A stretch of DNA of 64,000 bases from Blasia pusilla (lineage: Eukaryota; Marchantiophyta; Marchantiopsida; Blasiales), in the NCBI GenBank assembly GCA_050084515.1, contig CM114273.1, positions 9,610,001 to 9,674,000 of the forward strand, read 5' to 3'. The notes under the pieces are model-generated. The model saw nothing but the letters and a program-made list of their open reading frames with translations, ran no database searches and was not told the origin of the DNA. The translations under genes and the position numbers were made by a program. The first letter of the stretch is position 1, and every line of letters starts with the position of its first letter. Shown here in pieces: positions 11,340 to 22,493 of the stretch.

Positions 11340-12850
11340 AAATGTCTGATTCGAGCTTTTTTCGGATGATATAAAGCAGAAGATTTTTTCGATCGATGGT
11401 GGTGCTTGTAAATGTTTGCTGATCATTTTGTCTTTTCGAATGTGATCGTCTATGTACTCCACGGTCTTCTACTTTTCAACCCGTCGGATTTCTCCTGCTT
11501 GCAATTTTCACTTTATGACCACTGCAACCCGTCGGATTTATCCTCCTTGCAACTTTTCGCTTTTTGACCACTGCACCCTTTTTACCACCTCCAAGCAACC
11601 TGTCTGATTCCGACAGGTTGCCTGATCGGACCCTTTCGGATCAGGCAGTCTGGCGGGCTTGTTCCCTTGGCACCTTCCCCTCAACTCGTAAAGGCAGGCA
11701 TAGGCTTCTTTTCTTCTCAGACGTGTTGGATTCCTTCTACCTGTGCGGTTGCCATAGTGGTATTACAGGGGACGGAGCATATATTGATACTGGATGGGTG
11801 TCACATTTCAGAGCGTATAAGGTATACAACCGAGGAAGGCGGTGGGACTCGAGACAGGTTACATGGGACCGTTATGGTGTACCTAGGGGGGGCCAAGGCT
11901 CTCAAATTTGCCAACATTTTTGATCCCCGTCTACAACCGGCCAGAGGAGCCACTTGAATCCTAGGACATTCCTTTGGTACTGTCACCGAGGAGAGTTAGG
12001 AGTAAATTTGTAGATGACGAGGCTGAAGAAATCATAGACTAGGTTCAATGTACATTTCCGAGGTTCCTTCGGAGGTAATAAAGGACGAGATTTTTTCAAC
12101 CCATAATGGTGTTTGTAAAAGTTTTCTGGAATATGTTTTTGGACTTGTGGATTGTGTTCTTTTAGCTACTCGCACTGCAATTACGCAAGCAACCGTATGA
12201 TTCCGACTTTTTGCTTTTTGCCCACTGCAACTTTTTAACCATTTCAGGCAACCTCTCGGATTCGACAAGGTTGACCGCTTGAGTGATGGGACTCTTCCCG
12301 GTGAGACCAACCGACGCATTGTGGCGGGCTTCTTGACTTTTGGCTCGTTCCCTTCATTCGCCCAACCAATTGTAGGCTTCTTTTATTGTCTAAGATGTGC
12401 AAGATTCCTACTACCGTCGGATTGCCATTTCGGATTCCCAATCCGTTAGATCGTCGTGGGTGCGGGGTGGAAGAAAATCACTTCTAAAAATCTTTCGTTT
12501 CTTATGGTGAGCTTTCTTACGGGTTGGGAGGGTGCAAACATCTCGGTTTTCGAGCCTTAGGATCTGATTTTTCACATTTCAGAAAGTTGGTCTTGAGCAG
12601 ACACCATTCATAACCGATGAAAGTTGGTTATGGGGCAATTTAGGGAGGCCATGATGAGCAACAATCCTGCAAAGAGAGGTACCCATCCGGGTGGTCCTCC
12701 AACAAAAATACCAAGGGCCTTCGCTTTTTGTTGACCGATCTGAGGAATGTTAAGAAACTTAGGCTCACATGGACAGTGATGGAAAAATGTTTAGGGTGGT
12801 CTTATGATGTCTCCTTTTTCTCGCCCCCAGGAAAGAGGAGGTTTTTTTAG
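11340..12850. other. 3' region of composite element, copy 1; diverged internal duplication
   Basis: I see no coding signal. The region contains two diverged versions of one block: 11,340-11,760 and 12,040-12,430 share the order of GAAGATTTTTTCGA-like, hairpin GCAACCTGTCxGATTCCGACAGGTTGC-like, GGCGGGCTTCTT and GTAGGCTTCTTTT elements. The palindrome at 11,595-11,621 is the CCTGTC/GACAGG variant. Colinear with 27.73-28.80 kb. It could be 3' untranslated or terminal sequence of the element. Confidence 0.5.
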
Positions 12851-13059
12851 GGCCAAATGTGGACCACTACCTACTCTCTTCTAAAGATTTCTTGAATTTG
12901 AAAGCAAATGAAAATTTCAAATATGTCAAAAAGTTTTGAAGAGAGGAGGCGGATTTGGCCCTTTTTTTTGAAGATAGACCCTCCTCTCTTCCTCTCTTCC
13001 TCTCCTCTCTTACTCTCTCCTACCAGAATACCAGCCCCCACCACCAGCGCCTCCGATTG

Positions 13060-14427
13060 CTCAGGAGCCACAGAGGATGGCCCCACCACAACACCAGTGT
13101 GACTATTGCCACAGATATGGTCACACTAGGGATAGATGTTTTGACCTTCGCCGAGGGGCACGTCCATAGGTAGGGGGCGGTTGCCCTAGAGGAGGTCAGG
13201 GAGTCCTTCCTGGGTGTGGTGGTAGAGGACCACCACCAGCCAGAGGAGATGGAGCAGGAGCACCAGAGCTGGCACTTCTCTCATGCATCAATCAGTTGGA
13301 GCAGAGGATTGCTGCCATGACGATGATGCAGCTTAGGGAAGGCACGGAGCTACGAGCAGCTAGTGTGACTCCAACTTCTACCTCTTACCCTGACCCGAGT
13401 GAGGATCTCGCCAGTATGGGATTTATGTGTAGTGCAGCCCAGGTTGAGGCAGCTGCAATAGTGACTCAGGGTGCTGCGAGATGCACCGAGCCATCGAGAG
13501 GTGGAGTTGAGATTGACCCACCAGAGGGGACCGATGGGCGGCAGGCCAGAGTTCCACATTCATTCACATTGTGAGAGGCACTACACACACCATCGATGGT
13601 GCCTCGATGACCAGGAGTGCTTACAGCTCAGGCACCTACGTCGATGTCACGAGGAGTTGGAGTGACAACTCCTATGCCGGCTCGAGTGGAGTCAGTGTCG
13701 ACCATAGTGTTGGAGGTGGCCACCAGAGTGAGTCAGACTCCACTATTTTCCGCCATAGAGTTGGCGACGTTGGGAGTTGGACCAGTTGAGGTGTTCCGAT
13801 TGGCCGCCACGTTGTGTGAGCATGGAGAGATGACTGCTTCTTGTTCAGAGGTAGTTGAGGAGGTGGTGGACTTGCCCTCGGAGCCAGTGCTTGAGACGTT
13901 CCCCACAGAGTCATGGCATGCGGCGGCGGCGGCGGCGGCAAAGTTGGTAGATATGCCTGCTCGACCGGCCATAGAGCGAGCAGTGGTGACACCTGGAGTA
14001 GTGTTACCGGATAACCGAGCTGGAATATTTTGCTTGGTTAGTCCGACGGGGACAGTATACCACCTGCAGCGTGTCCTACTTGATTCGGGAGCGCAACCCT
14101 TGATGTTAGGGAAGGCGGCGTGTTAAGCGTTGGGGTTACGGAAGGCCGACATTGAGCCTTGTCCTTTCCAAATATAGACCTCGATTGGGGGCGTGTCACC
14201 CACGCAGTATATGACTCGACTGGTAATAGTTGTCAGAGTCCAGCCAGAGCATGAGACGGATAATGCTATGGTGCGCTGACGCAATTACAATTACGACACC
14301 GGTGAGTAAATGCGATGTGTTGGTGGGGAGTATAGTGTTATATCCCCTAGGATTCATCCTTGACTTCTGGGAGGAGACCATTGCTTATCGGCCAGGGTGG
14401 CGGTCAGGTGACGGCTGGATGAATTAG
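13060..14427 (+). pseudogene. gypsy gag (CCHC) and aspartic protease, broken
   Basis: The zinc knuckle CDYCHRYGHTRDRC (C-x2-C-x4-H-x4-C) is at 13,098-13,139. It is followed by a low-complexity region and VEAAAIVTQGAARCTEP near 13,440. The protease active site is LLDSGAQPLMLG near 14,075-14,105. A TAA at 14,124-14,126 stops the frame right after GKAAC. The remaining protease region (CDVLVGSIVLYPLGFILDFWEE) is in another frame up to 14,427. A poly-alanine run is encoded by (CGG)n at 13,921-13,938. Several frame changes show this is dead sequence. Confidence 0.7.
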
Positions 14428-14553
14428 TTACCCGTGCAGTTTGCGGGATGAGGTGGTCGATCATGAGGCGAGTCTGTGACCACGTTGGCGGCTTTCACAG
14501 GTAGTGTTAGCTGGCCAAGAGAGTTGTTGGAGGGGAACACACATGTGTGTTTC

Positions 14554-14618
14554 CTCTCTCCATGGTAACCTATTCTCCCAAGGAGGTGACTTGGGAGAAT
14601 AGGTTACCATGGAGAGAG
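14554..14618. repeat. Perfect 29-bp inverted repeat, 7-base loop
   Basis: Arms 14,554-14,582 and 14,590-14,618 are exact reverse complements, with loop GAGGTGA. The right arm (CTTGGGAGAATAGG...) matches the normal LTR order seen near 32,265-32,290. The left arm has no counterpart there, so it is an added inverted copy. A 14-base palindrome, ACACACATGTGTGT, lies just upstream at 14,538-14,551. Confidence 0.85.
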
Positions 14619-14619
14619 C

Positions 14620-14969
14620 TTGGGAGAGGAGAGGGGTATACCTCAAGGAGAGAGAGCTTGAGAGCTCATTTTCTCTTTGTTGAACCTCTTGGCATGAGGC
14701 GGCGGAGCTATGGTACCTTGCCTTGTGAGTGTAACCCAAGCCTCTCATTAGGAGAGTGGGTTTGGTTTGACATGAGAGAGAGTGCACACCTTTGAGAGCT
14801 ATGGTGTGAGATGGTGGAGAGAGAGATTGGATCTTATTTTAATTGGAGATATTTTGGTTCTTCTTGTCTCATTGTTTGGATGCCATGAGTTAGCATGGGA
14901 TCATGCGTGTTTGTGTGTGTGTTCGGTGACAGCGATGTATGTTGTGTAGCGATGTGTATGCGCACGACA
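14620..14969 (+). repeat. LTR 3' part of the methyltransferase-bearing gypsy family
   Basis: This matches the 3' half of the LTR at 31,867-32,685, including the GA-rich stretch, GGCATGAGGCGGCGG and the 127-bp terminal block 14,843-14,969 that begins TTGGAGATATTTTGG and ends GCGCACGACA. The same 127-bp end is at 32,559-32,685 and, inverted, at 63,823-63,949. The CA end at 14,969 is the likely LTR terminus. Confidence 0.75.
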
Positions 14970-15872
14970 CATGCGGAGGATGTCCCAGTAGCGGATAGTC
15001 CCACGGAGAGACAGGACATGGCGGGTGTCTCTTCCCATGTTGGCGAGACCACTTCACCATTGTGGGGTACGACTCGAGAGCTACAGAGGAGTGCCGACGA
15101 CCTTGTGAGGCACACGTGGAGTCATGCTTTTATCCCAGAGCAGCAAGAGTCACATGGCGATCGGGCCCTTGGAGTGGAGACGTTGACCCCACTGGATACC
15201 ACACCCGTTGTGTGGCAGTGCCCAGAGGAGGGTGTTAGGGTGTTAGATCTCTTCGGAGGGATTAGCACCGGATTGGTTGCAGTATTGCAGGCGGGCATAC
15301 GGGTCCATGAGTACCTTTATGTGGAGAGAGATTAGACCGCGCGGCGAGTATCATTACGTCACGTGGCGAGATTGGTCCAGAGGTATCTTGAGTTGTTGCC
15401 GGTATCTACAATACGGGGATATCAGCATACGCTACCCGCCGACATCTCTTTGGTGGGGGCGCAGGATCTGGATAGAGTTGGCACTATTCATTTGGTGATT
15501 GCTGGATGGCCATGTCAAGGTCATTCATTTGCTGGCCGAGGATTTGGATTGCAGGATCCGAGGTCAGGGATGTCTTGGGAGATGCTGCAAGTAGTACGAC
15601 ACTTGCAAGAGAGTCAGATACGTTCTCTAGCGTACATTTTGGAGAACTTGCTGTTGTTTGGAGACACTCGTGCACGTCTGATGACAAGTGTACATCACGT
15701 GAGGTCCTGGTTGGGACTTGATGTGTTGTTAGATGCAGCGAGAGTTGGGTCACGTGCCCATCTTCCACGACTGTGGTGGACGAACCTGATACCATCAGAG
15801 GTACTGAGTCAAGCATACGGTGGAGTCCAGAGAGCACCACATCTCACACTGGATGCTATTTTGGGAGGTGCG
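14970..15872 (+). pseudogene. DNMT3-like C5-cytosine methyltransferase, retrotransposon-borne, truncated
   Basis: A single frame starts directly after the LTR end. It carries methyltransferase motif I (VLDLFGGISTGLVA, about 15,240-15,275), the motif IV catalytic loop GWPCQGHS with the nucleophilic Cys codon at 15,513-15,515, motif VI-like ILENL near 15,634 and a late WTNL block. An in-frame TAG at 15,333-15,335 interrupts it between motifs I and IV; a CAG to TAG change would explain it. The frame runs into a GA-rich repeat at 15,872 before motifs IX and X, so the target-recognition and C-terminal parts are missing. The ...GLVAVLQAG... and WTNL features look closer to DNMT3/DRM-type than to DNMT1 or CMT, but this is by eye. 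Methylation by retrotransposon enzymes has been shown for related elements in other lineages; this copy should be inactive. Confidence 0.75.
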
Positions 15873-17699
15873 GTAAGAGGAGAGGAAGAGAGGAAGAGAG
15901 GAGAGAGGAGAGAGGAAACTACCTTCAACTAAAATAGATACTTTTTTTTGAAGAGAGTTTCCGTTGGGTTAAAGAGAGGAAACTTTTTGTGTGAATTTTT
16001 TTGCATTTTTTTGCTCAGTTATTAAGCAGTCCCATAGTTTTTTTTTTCTCTTCCATATTTTGGCAACCCATCTGAGTCCTACAGATTGCAAATTGTGCAA
16101 AATATACAAAACTGAAAAATCAATGGAATCATAAGTGTGGAACTAATCACTTTTTCCATCCAAGGTCTGGAAACAATCTATCATTTGCCCCGGGCTGAAT
16201 AGAGTTTAAGCTCAAAGTGAAGGTTCAGGAAAAATAAAAGTACAATCTAAAACCTCATTTTGCATCCTCAAAGTGGTTTGTTTAAAATACTTCGCACTTC
16301 TTTGAGGGACTGAATTGGTTGGTGGATTCCTACTCCTACCTCCAACTCTCTTAAAACTACCTGAAACACATAGTACATGTGCTTACAAGGGAAATACCTT
16401 TTGCCACTTGTCTCTCTTTGGACAAAGTCATCACATGAACATGTGGGGAAAGCAACAGATGTGCACCACATACACCCCTGTGACACTTGAATTTACAATG
16501 TTGTTCCTTACCCAATACATCCTTCCTATTCCATTGCCACTCAAGAAATCTTTCATGGCGATGATCTCCATTTTTGCCTCCCGAGCTGATGCAATTCGCT
16601 TTGCTTTCTCCACCGTTGGCCTACACATTCTGTTTCTCTCATCCCATTTCTAGACTCAAACAGAAATAATGGATTGAGATCATCCACCTTCTCCGGGTAC
16701 ATGTTGACATCAATCTTGGGTTGAATACGAAATGTGAAGGTCTCTGTAATGCGAACATGCTCCGAACTTCCCCCGTTTACGAGTCTGAAACCGGCACTTG
16801 TAAGATTGTCCACTTTGTCTTGAGTGCAGTTCGTACCTGCGGCGATGGGCCAAATCGTGGGGATATTCCCCGGAGCTCCAATGGCAGCCGAATAAGACTT
16901 TCGAAAAGCGCAAGATTCATTTGGGCAGAAGAAGTACTTCAATTGATCCCCGGTCCTCGTGAAACGATCAAAGGTTTTGAGTCCCCAAAAACCAACCAGT
17001 GGTCGTCCAATCCTTGTACAGTTCTTATTTAGGAAAGTGCCGCATACTCTCCTAATGCCATCAGATCATGCTCTGCAGATGGGTCCACGTCCTGGGTTGC
17101 TCCGAGATATATGCCACTGTTTTAGGTTGCAATCCACCTCCATTACCGGAATCCCATATTGTTGAACCACCCGAGTGACAGGATGTTGCAAACTTCCAGC
17201 AACGGAGGGCTTTTGAAATAGAACATTCACTGATTTTGAAGAAGTAATTCCATTACGGATTTGGGATGGTTCCGGGGTCCCCGAATACCTGGGCGGCGTA
17301 ATTTCCTCATCCAAATCAATCACCGGATTCGTTCCTCGATGCTGTCTCTTCACGTGCCTGAAGTCAAGATACTTATCTAGTCTCCACGAGTCTCGCTCGG
17401 ACTGCTCTACCACCATCTGTATGGGACGTCTTGAAATCTGCCCACGAATATCCCCACCAATGTGTACGTCTTGCTCGAGGGGAGTTCCCGCTATGCACCG
17501 GTTGAAGGCTTCCACATACATTTTTTCATCACCAGATCTCACAGCCGCCCTAACATAGAGCTCGTAGATCGACGACCCCTTTCCTTTTGTTATGCCTTTT
17601 GTGAGGAAGATATGGGATGCTGCAGACTGTAGCATTGCTCTTGCCAGGTCTTTTTGGCATGCCTCCACAAGTGAAATTTGTTGGCATGCTTGTGACGAT

Positions 17700-18932
17700 C
17701 TTGTAATGTACAAGTGCTTCTAGTTTATAGTTATTTTCATAAGTTCGATCCCCAAGGATCATTGTTTGATGAAAAGAGAGTTCGGAATTACAATTCTGTT
17801 GTAATAGTTGTATTTAAAGGTGTGTGAGTTATATTCAATGTCTTATCAATATCTTCTGATCTTTTTTAGTACCAAAGGATCTTTTCTCGATTCTCTCTAG
17901 TGGAATTGACAACATGTTAAGGTAGATTTTTCTCTTGACATCAAGAAACCTCACAGAGATCTCAACACAAAATCTGGCTTCTCCTACTTTTGGAACTCAA
18001 TCCATCTCGCCAGGTTACTCTCTGTCAAACAGATTTCTTACAACTCAGGTTGATTATTTCACTGATGAGAAAGGTTCGCCTGATTCACTCTTCACTCTGC
18101 AGACCCAAAAAGAATACTCAAACATAAGCATCGCACATCAGAATGAATGAATGATTGCTTTACTACTCCATCAAGAACGACAAAGCTTCAAAGTGTATAC
18201 AAGCTCGAGAGGGTTACCCTACTCCCTTGCTCGGACCATTCCTACAGCATGAGGACTTCGTAAGAGAATGATGATTATGGCTTCTGCCTTGCTTCTTAAA
18301 TATTCGCTGGAGTGGAAGTGATCCTAAGATTCGAAACGTTCTTGATGAAACTTGTGTCTCTTCACTATTTCGAACTACCTAGATCTATGGTTCTCTTAGC
18401 TTTTCCTACGATCCCTGTGAATCCGCAATACAAAACTGTTCTAACTACCAATTTAATACAAAGGGTTGCGCCCTTTCCTAGTCTAACTGTTTTAACATGT
18501 GTCTCTTGAAATCACAGTCCTTCTTAGCTTCGCTTCGTTGGACTTCAGGAGGACGAAGTACTCCATGCTTCGTTCTTATCTCCTGTGCTTCGTACTTCGT
18601 GCTTCGCGCTTCGTTAAAGATCGAAGTACTTCTTTCTTCTTTTCTTCGTGATGCTTCGTTATGTAGTGAAGTACTTTAAAAACAGAGCTTTGTACATCTT
18701 TGTTGAGCTTCGTTAAGCTTTGTTATGAGTCTTGAGACTTCATTATTGCGTTTTCCTCTCCTCTAAGGCAAATCCTTGATCTTCCATCTCTCTGCCTTGT
18801 CCCAGGAGCTTCGTGATTCACTTATTCTTCCTCATAATAATAAATAGTCATAATCAAAATCATAATATACAAGAGTCTTTGTTGAATAAAAAGATATATC
18901 TTCAAGAGTACAAAATTTTGGGTATCACATAC
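17700..18932 (-). other. Intron of the transposase gene, with CTTCG-rich stretch
   Basis: On the minus strand this lies between a GTATGT donor at 18,932 and an acceptor AG next to 17,699. It contains a region (about 18,525-18,735) made of irregular CTTCG/TTCGT and GAAGTAC repeats, and otherwise ordinary AT-rich sequence. It starts TGTGATACCC, like some plant LTRs, but no matching end or target duplication was found, so I call it intron. Confidence 0.45.
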
Positions 18933-19067
18933 CTCCAGGAGGAATGAACACTTTCTGCTCCACTTGTGTTGGGGCAGAGGGCATTTTCATGAACATTCAA
19001 TCCCTGCAACGATGGCAATGTTAGAAGGGAACAAAAATAACTCAGCAGTCAAAGACATAAGCTACCT

Positions 19068-19345
19068 GTCGGAACCAGACGGGTTGCAAGGCCGAGGAAT
19101 CCCATGAACGACTCTGCGACCCGTCGGGTCCCGACATGTTGCAACCCTAAACCTACCTACTTCAACCCGTCGGATTCAGACGGGTTGCAAGGCCGAGGCA
19201 TCCCATGAACGACTCTGTGACCTGTCGGTTTCCGTTGGGTTGCACACTCGGGTTGCACACTTGGGTTGCACCAAAATTGTGGATGCAACCCGTCGGTTTC
19301 CGTCGGGTTGCACACTCGGGCAACCCGTCGCATCCGACAACTTGA
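19068..19345. repeat. Palindrome array in transposase intron
   Basis: Five or six palindrome family members lie in the intron 19,004-19,454 of the minus-strand gene, for example at 19,068-19,088, 19,163-19,188 and 19,284-19,310. Some are reduced to half sites (CTCGGGTTGCAC repeated). Their presence in introns of both genes shows the repeats are not tied to one transcript. Confidence 0.75.
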
Positions 19346-21492
19346 TTGGTTTTTTCGGTTTGAAATCCCTATAGTTCCCACGCTTCTCAACTTGAGCTGC
19401 AACTTTACAAACAATTCTCAGCGTGAGCTTGACAAGACAAAATAGTGAACTCACCTGCCGCATGAAATTTCCCCATTGTCTCATACGCACAGTCCACCAA
19501 CTCAACCAAGAGCACAACTCTTTGTACTTTCCCTCAATCGCATGCTTCCTCCACCACCCATGAAGTTCTTCCTGGCATTCCATGGCCTGCTTCAAGGTTT
19601 TGCTGTCCTTGCAGTGTTGGAGTAGAGTGACATGCTCTGTCCTCTTATTCTCTTTGATGCAAGATTTGGTGTACCGGGTCACAGACTGTTGCCAATGGAA
19701 AGCATCCGACCTTTCCCTCTCCGGTTAAACCTCTCCACCCCATAACACTTCCTAGATAGCAATCCATCCAGGTTGTGCATTGTCCGCCATGAACCCATAA
19801 ATTTCCGGAGGTGGCCTTTTTTTTTCCTTCACCACCTCCAATAAGAGTAACCAGCACATCTTCAAACTTCCAACGTCTTCTTCCTTTACTTCACAGACAA
19901 ATATAGTTTTGAGTCCCTTCTCCACATGGTCATAAACGTGAGCACCCATCGTCAACCATCCGTTCAGCACTCTCTAGCAAATATCAAAGCTTACCCAACT
20001 GCCGTAAAGATCTTCCCCTTCCCTCATTCGATCTTTAAGATCGAGGCCACTCGACGGACCTGTGGTTGAAATTTTGAAGACATAGGCCCTGGATCCCTCG
20101 CCTCCTTGGCCCATGAACTGCCATCTCTGAATGAATGGAAATCTGGAGTTGGCCTTGATTCTGGCGATGGCATCCATTTCGCCGTCTTTCCATCGTAACT
20201 CGTATTTGACGCAAAGACAAATTCGGAAGCATTCAAGATCGAGAAATGCGAGATTTTCCCAGTTGTTTCTCCTCAACCGCCGTGATCTCGCCCTGTCCAG
20301 GGATTCCAAGCAATTGTTCACAAATTTGTGATGCCGTTGTGAGCTTGATCACTCCGGGCTTTGAACCCGGAGAGTTTCTATAGACCTCGGCAACTTTCTT
20401 CGCCACATCCTCCTTGATGTGTCTCTGAATTGCATCGGTCACAGGATGAGTGTGGGAGCCAACATGAACTTCCACCCTTGTGTACTCTGACGTGGAGCCC
20501 AAGTCGTGGACAATGAAAAAGATGTATGCAGGACACGCTCCAACGCAGAAGGGTGATGCTTGACAATGAGGACATCGATGGCCTGCCGGCGGTATGGTGG
20601 CACCGACCTCGTATGGAGTTTTTGCATTCTTGGGGGGGATTGCGGCGTATTGACTCGCCCGTTGCGCTCTAGATACGGGCATCTTTGGACTTCTACACTC
20701 CAAGGCTCCGACGCATTGGCGCGGGAGACAATCAAGGACCATCCGGAATTGAAGCACTAGTCCGTTGAAGCTGCGGCAAAGATCGATGACAATCGACTTT
20801 TCGTCCATACCCTTTAGGCGTCCTCCATCTTTCTTTTGAGCAGGAGCAGCAAGTGGAGGCAACTCAAAAATGCAATTACCATTGTACGTGGGCGGCAGCT
20901 TGTCGACAAGAATGTGCTTGAACATTTTCAAGGCCAGAGACGAAAGCAAACTATTGCCTGATACTTGCAAGAGGAACGAGTAGGCGGACAGAGGGCCCGG
21001 TTGGTGTCCGACAGATCCACTAAGGTTGATAACATCCAGAATCTCTTCAGGAAGAACAACATTGTTACGAGCATGTGAGGTTGGAGTGGAAGCCGGATGT
21101 GCAGAGCTTGGAGTTGCAAACGTAGAGCTCGGAGCACTAGGAAATTCTAGACCGTCTACTTGGGAAACAAACGAATTCAGGGGGAGGCTGTAAACTCTGT
21201 ATTGACCATTTTCTAGAGGTAGGAGATTCCATACTTTACGATCTGCAATCACTCACTGGCTGGACTATCTCACCTATTATGTCCTCCGTACCGTCCACCC
21301 TAACATCCTTGGATACAAAGATGGTTCCAATTTGGAGAAGAAATCGAACTGAGAAAATTTTCATCCACTACTATGAAAGACTCACGAGCTTGCGGTCGAA
21401 CGATTTCTGATTGAGGAAGGGCCGCCAGATGACTGCCACAAGTGAGCTTCACATAATTATCCATTCCCAGAAATTTCGTACGGGAGGAGGGT

Positions 21493-21528
21493 GAGAATGA
21501 GAATGAGAATGAGAATGAGAATGAGAAT
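21493..21528. repeat. (GAGAAT)n microsatellite
   Basis: About six GAGAAT-type units upstream of the transposase gene. Copy 1 has a shorter run near 1,268-1,288 (GAGAATGAGAATGAGAATA). Confidence 0.9.
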
Positions 21529-21684
21529 TTTTAATTTATAGTGAATAGGAAAACAGAATCTGGCGATGATTTTTCTCGACAAGATGAAGTTCGGTAGGTG
21601 AAATTGTCTGACATAATGGATCCAATTCTCTTGCAACAGATTCAATTCTGCTGCAATGTGTTACCGGATTTGGGAAGCAGGATT

Positions 21685-22400
21685 GCTGGAACCCGTCGGA
21701 GTCCTGGTAACTCAACAATTAACCCAAGCTAGGCGAAGCCTGCAACCCGTCGGCTTCGGACGGGTTGCACGCTTCTGCCTTACCTTCAAACGCAAACATG
21801 GTCAAAGCTGGCAACCCGTCGCTCTCCGACGAGTTGCTCGGATACCACTCCTTCTTGCCTGAAGATCCCGGAGGCTTGCAACCCATCGGCATCAGACGTG
21901 TTGCCCAATTATCTCACAGTGTAACACTTACATGAAGGAAGCGTGCAAACCGTATGTTCCCGACGAGTTCCGCACCTATTTGCCCAAAGACGGCGAGGCG
22001 TGCAACCCCTCGCCCTCCGACGGGTTGCGCAAGGGCCTCGCCTTGTTTCACTTACATGAAGGAAGCGTGCAACCTGTCGGACTCCGACAAGTTGCGCGGG
22101 AAGCCCGCGTTGTTAACCCTTGACGAGGGAAGCGTGCAACCCAACGGTCTCTGACGGATTGCACGGGTACGTTCCATTCTTGTCCGAAGACGGCGGAGGC
22201 GCGCAACATGTCGGTCTCCGACGGGCGGCGCCCGTTGTCCGCGCGGTAGGCCGCGTTCTTGTCGAAGAAGCGCGTTCTTGTGTCAGAAAGGCGGCGGGGC
22301 GCTCAACCCGTCGGTATCCGACGGGTTGCTCGCGCACCTCACGTTATCTTCCCAGGACGGCGGAGGCGCGCAACCTGTCAGACTCTAACGGGTTGCCATT
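21685..22400. repeat. Palindrome cluster in bidirectional promoter region, copy 2
   Basis: About nine family members, for example 21,741-21,767, 22,069-22,095, 22,302-22,329 and 22,371-22,397, in the same position as the cluster at 1.43-2.30 kb. The 132-bp amplification of copy 1 is absent. Long ORFs here on both strands come from the repeats and are not genes. Confidence 0.75.
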
Positions 22401-22485
22401 TTTCACGTCCGGACTTCCGTAACGGCCGGCACGTCGCCGTTGAAAGGACGACGGGACCCAACGGCCAGCCCAACGGCTAGAAAAG

Positions 22486-22493
22486 TATAAATA
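22486..22493 (+). promoter_or_regulatory. TATA box of the ParB/methyltransferase-like gene, copy 2
   Basis: TATAAATA within GGCTAGAAAAGTATAAATA, conserved with copy 1 at 2,384. It is followed by a CT/GA-rich leader before the first coding exon. Confidence 0.6.

Larger units (their letters stand above)
1..12850. mobile_element. Composite MULE-like element, copy 1 (left end outside window)
   Basis: This region is colinear with 20.23-28.8 kb. It holds part of a minus-strand transposase gene (1-1.3 kb), a GC-rich promoter region (1.4-2.4 kb), a plus-strand multi-exon gene (2.6-11.3 kb) and a long 3' region. Position 1 aligns with about 20,228. Copy 1 differs from copy 2 by a 3.6-kb gypsy insertion at about 6,243-9,890, a 132-bp tandem duplication in the promoter region and many small indels, so it is the more decayed copy. 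The right boundary is approximate. I could not find terminal inverted repeats or a target-site duplication, so assignment to a DNA transposon rests on the transposase it carries. Confidence 0.6.
13020..15872 (+). mobile_element. Ty3/gypsy fragment with gag, protease, LTR piece and cytosine methyltransferase
   Basis: The order is gag zinc knuckle (13,098), protease (14.07 kb), LTR piece (to 14,969) and then a C5-methyltransferase reading frame (14,970-15,872). RT, RNase H and integrase are missing. The fragment is bounded by CT-rich inverted segments (about 12,983-13,013 and 15,872-15,906). Its gag is related to the fragments at 42.0-43.2 and 49.5-49.7 kb, and its LTR end to those at 32.56-32.69 and 63.82-63.95 kb, so the pieces belong to one gypsy family in this genome. 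Confidence 0.65.
16268..21340 (-). pseudogene. MULE-like transposase with zinc-binding N-terminus and SWIM finger (copy 2)
   Basis: Minus strand. The N-terminal region (21,252-20,233) is open for 339 codons after a GTG and carries a cysteine/histidine cluster (CPHCQASPFCVGACPA, then GSHTHPV) like the WRKY-GCM1-type fingers of MULE transposases. Next come DGEMDAIARIKANSRF and the catalytic-type segment KTIFVCEVKEED ... GFMADNAQPGWIAI (about 19,900-19,760), then QSVTRYTKSC and RMRQWGNFMRQ, ending at a GTGAGT donor below 19,455. A small exon is at 18,933-19,003, and an exon from about 17,699 encodes VEACQKDLARAMLQSAAS. The C-terminus holds a SWIM finger, PTCSCDDFVQ ... PCKHMYYVF, at about 16,370-16,460. 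Frameshifts near 16,470, 17,050, 19,700 and 20,240 show decay. Confidence 0.6.

Noticed and set aside
17700-18940. Solo LTR (starts TGTGATACCC on the minus strand)
   Set aside because: GTATGT at the same place is a good splice donor after an exon-like frame. No matching terminal sequence or target duplication was found at the other end.
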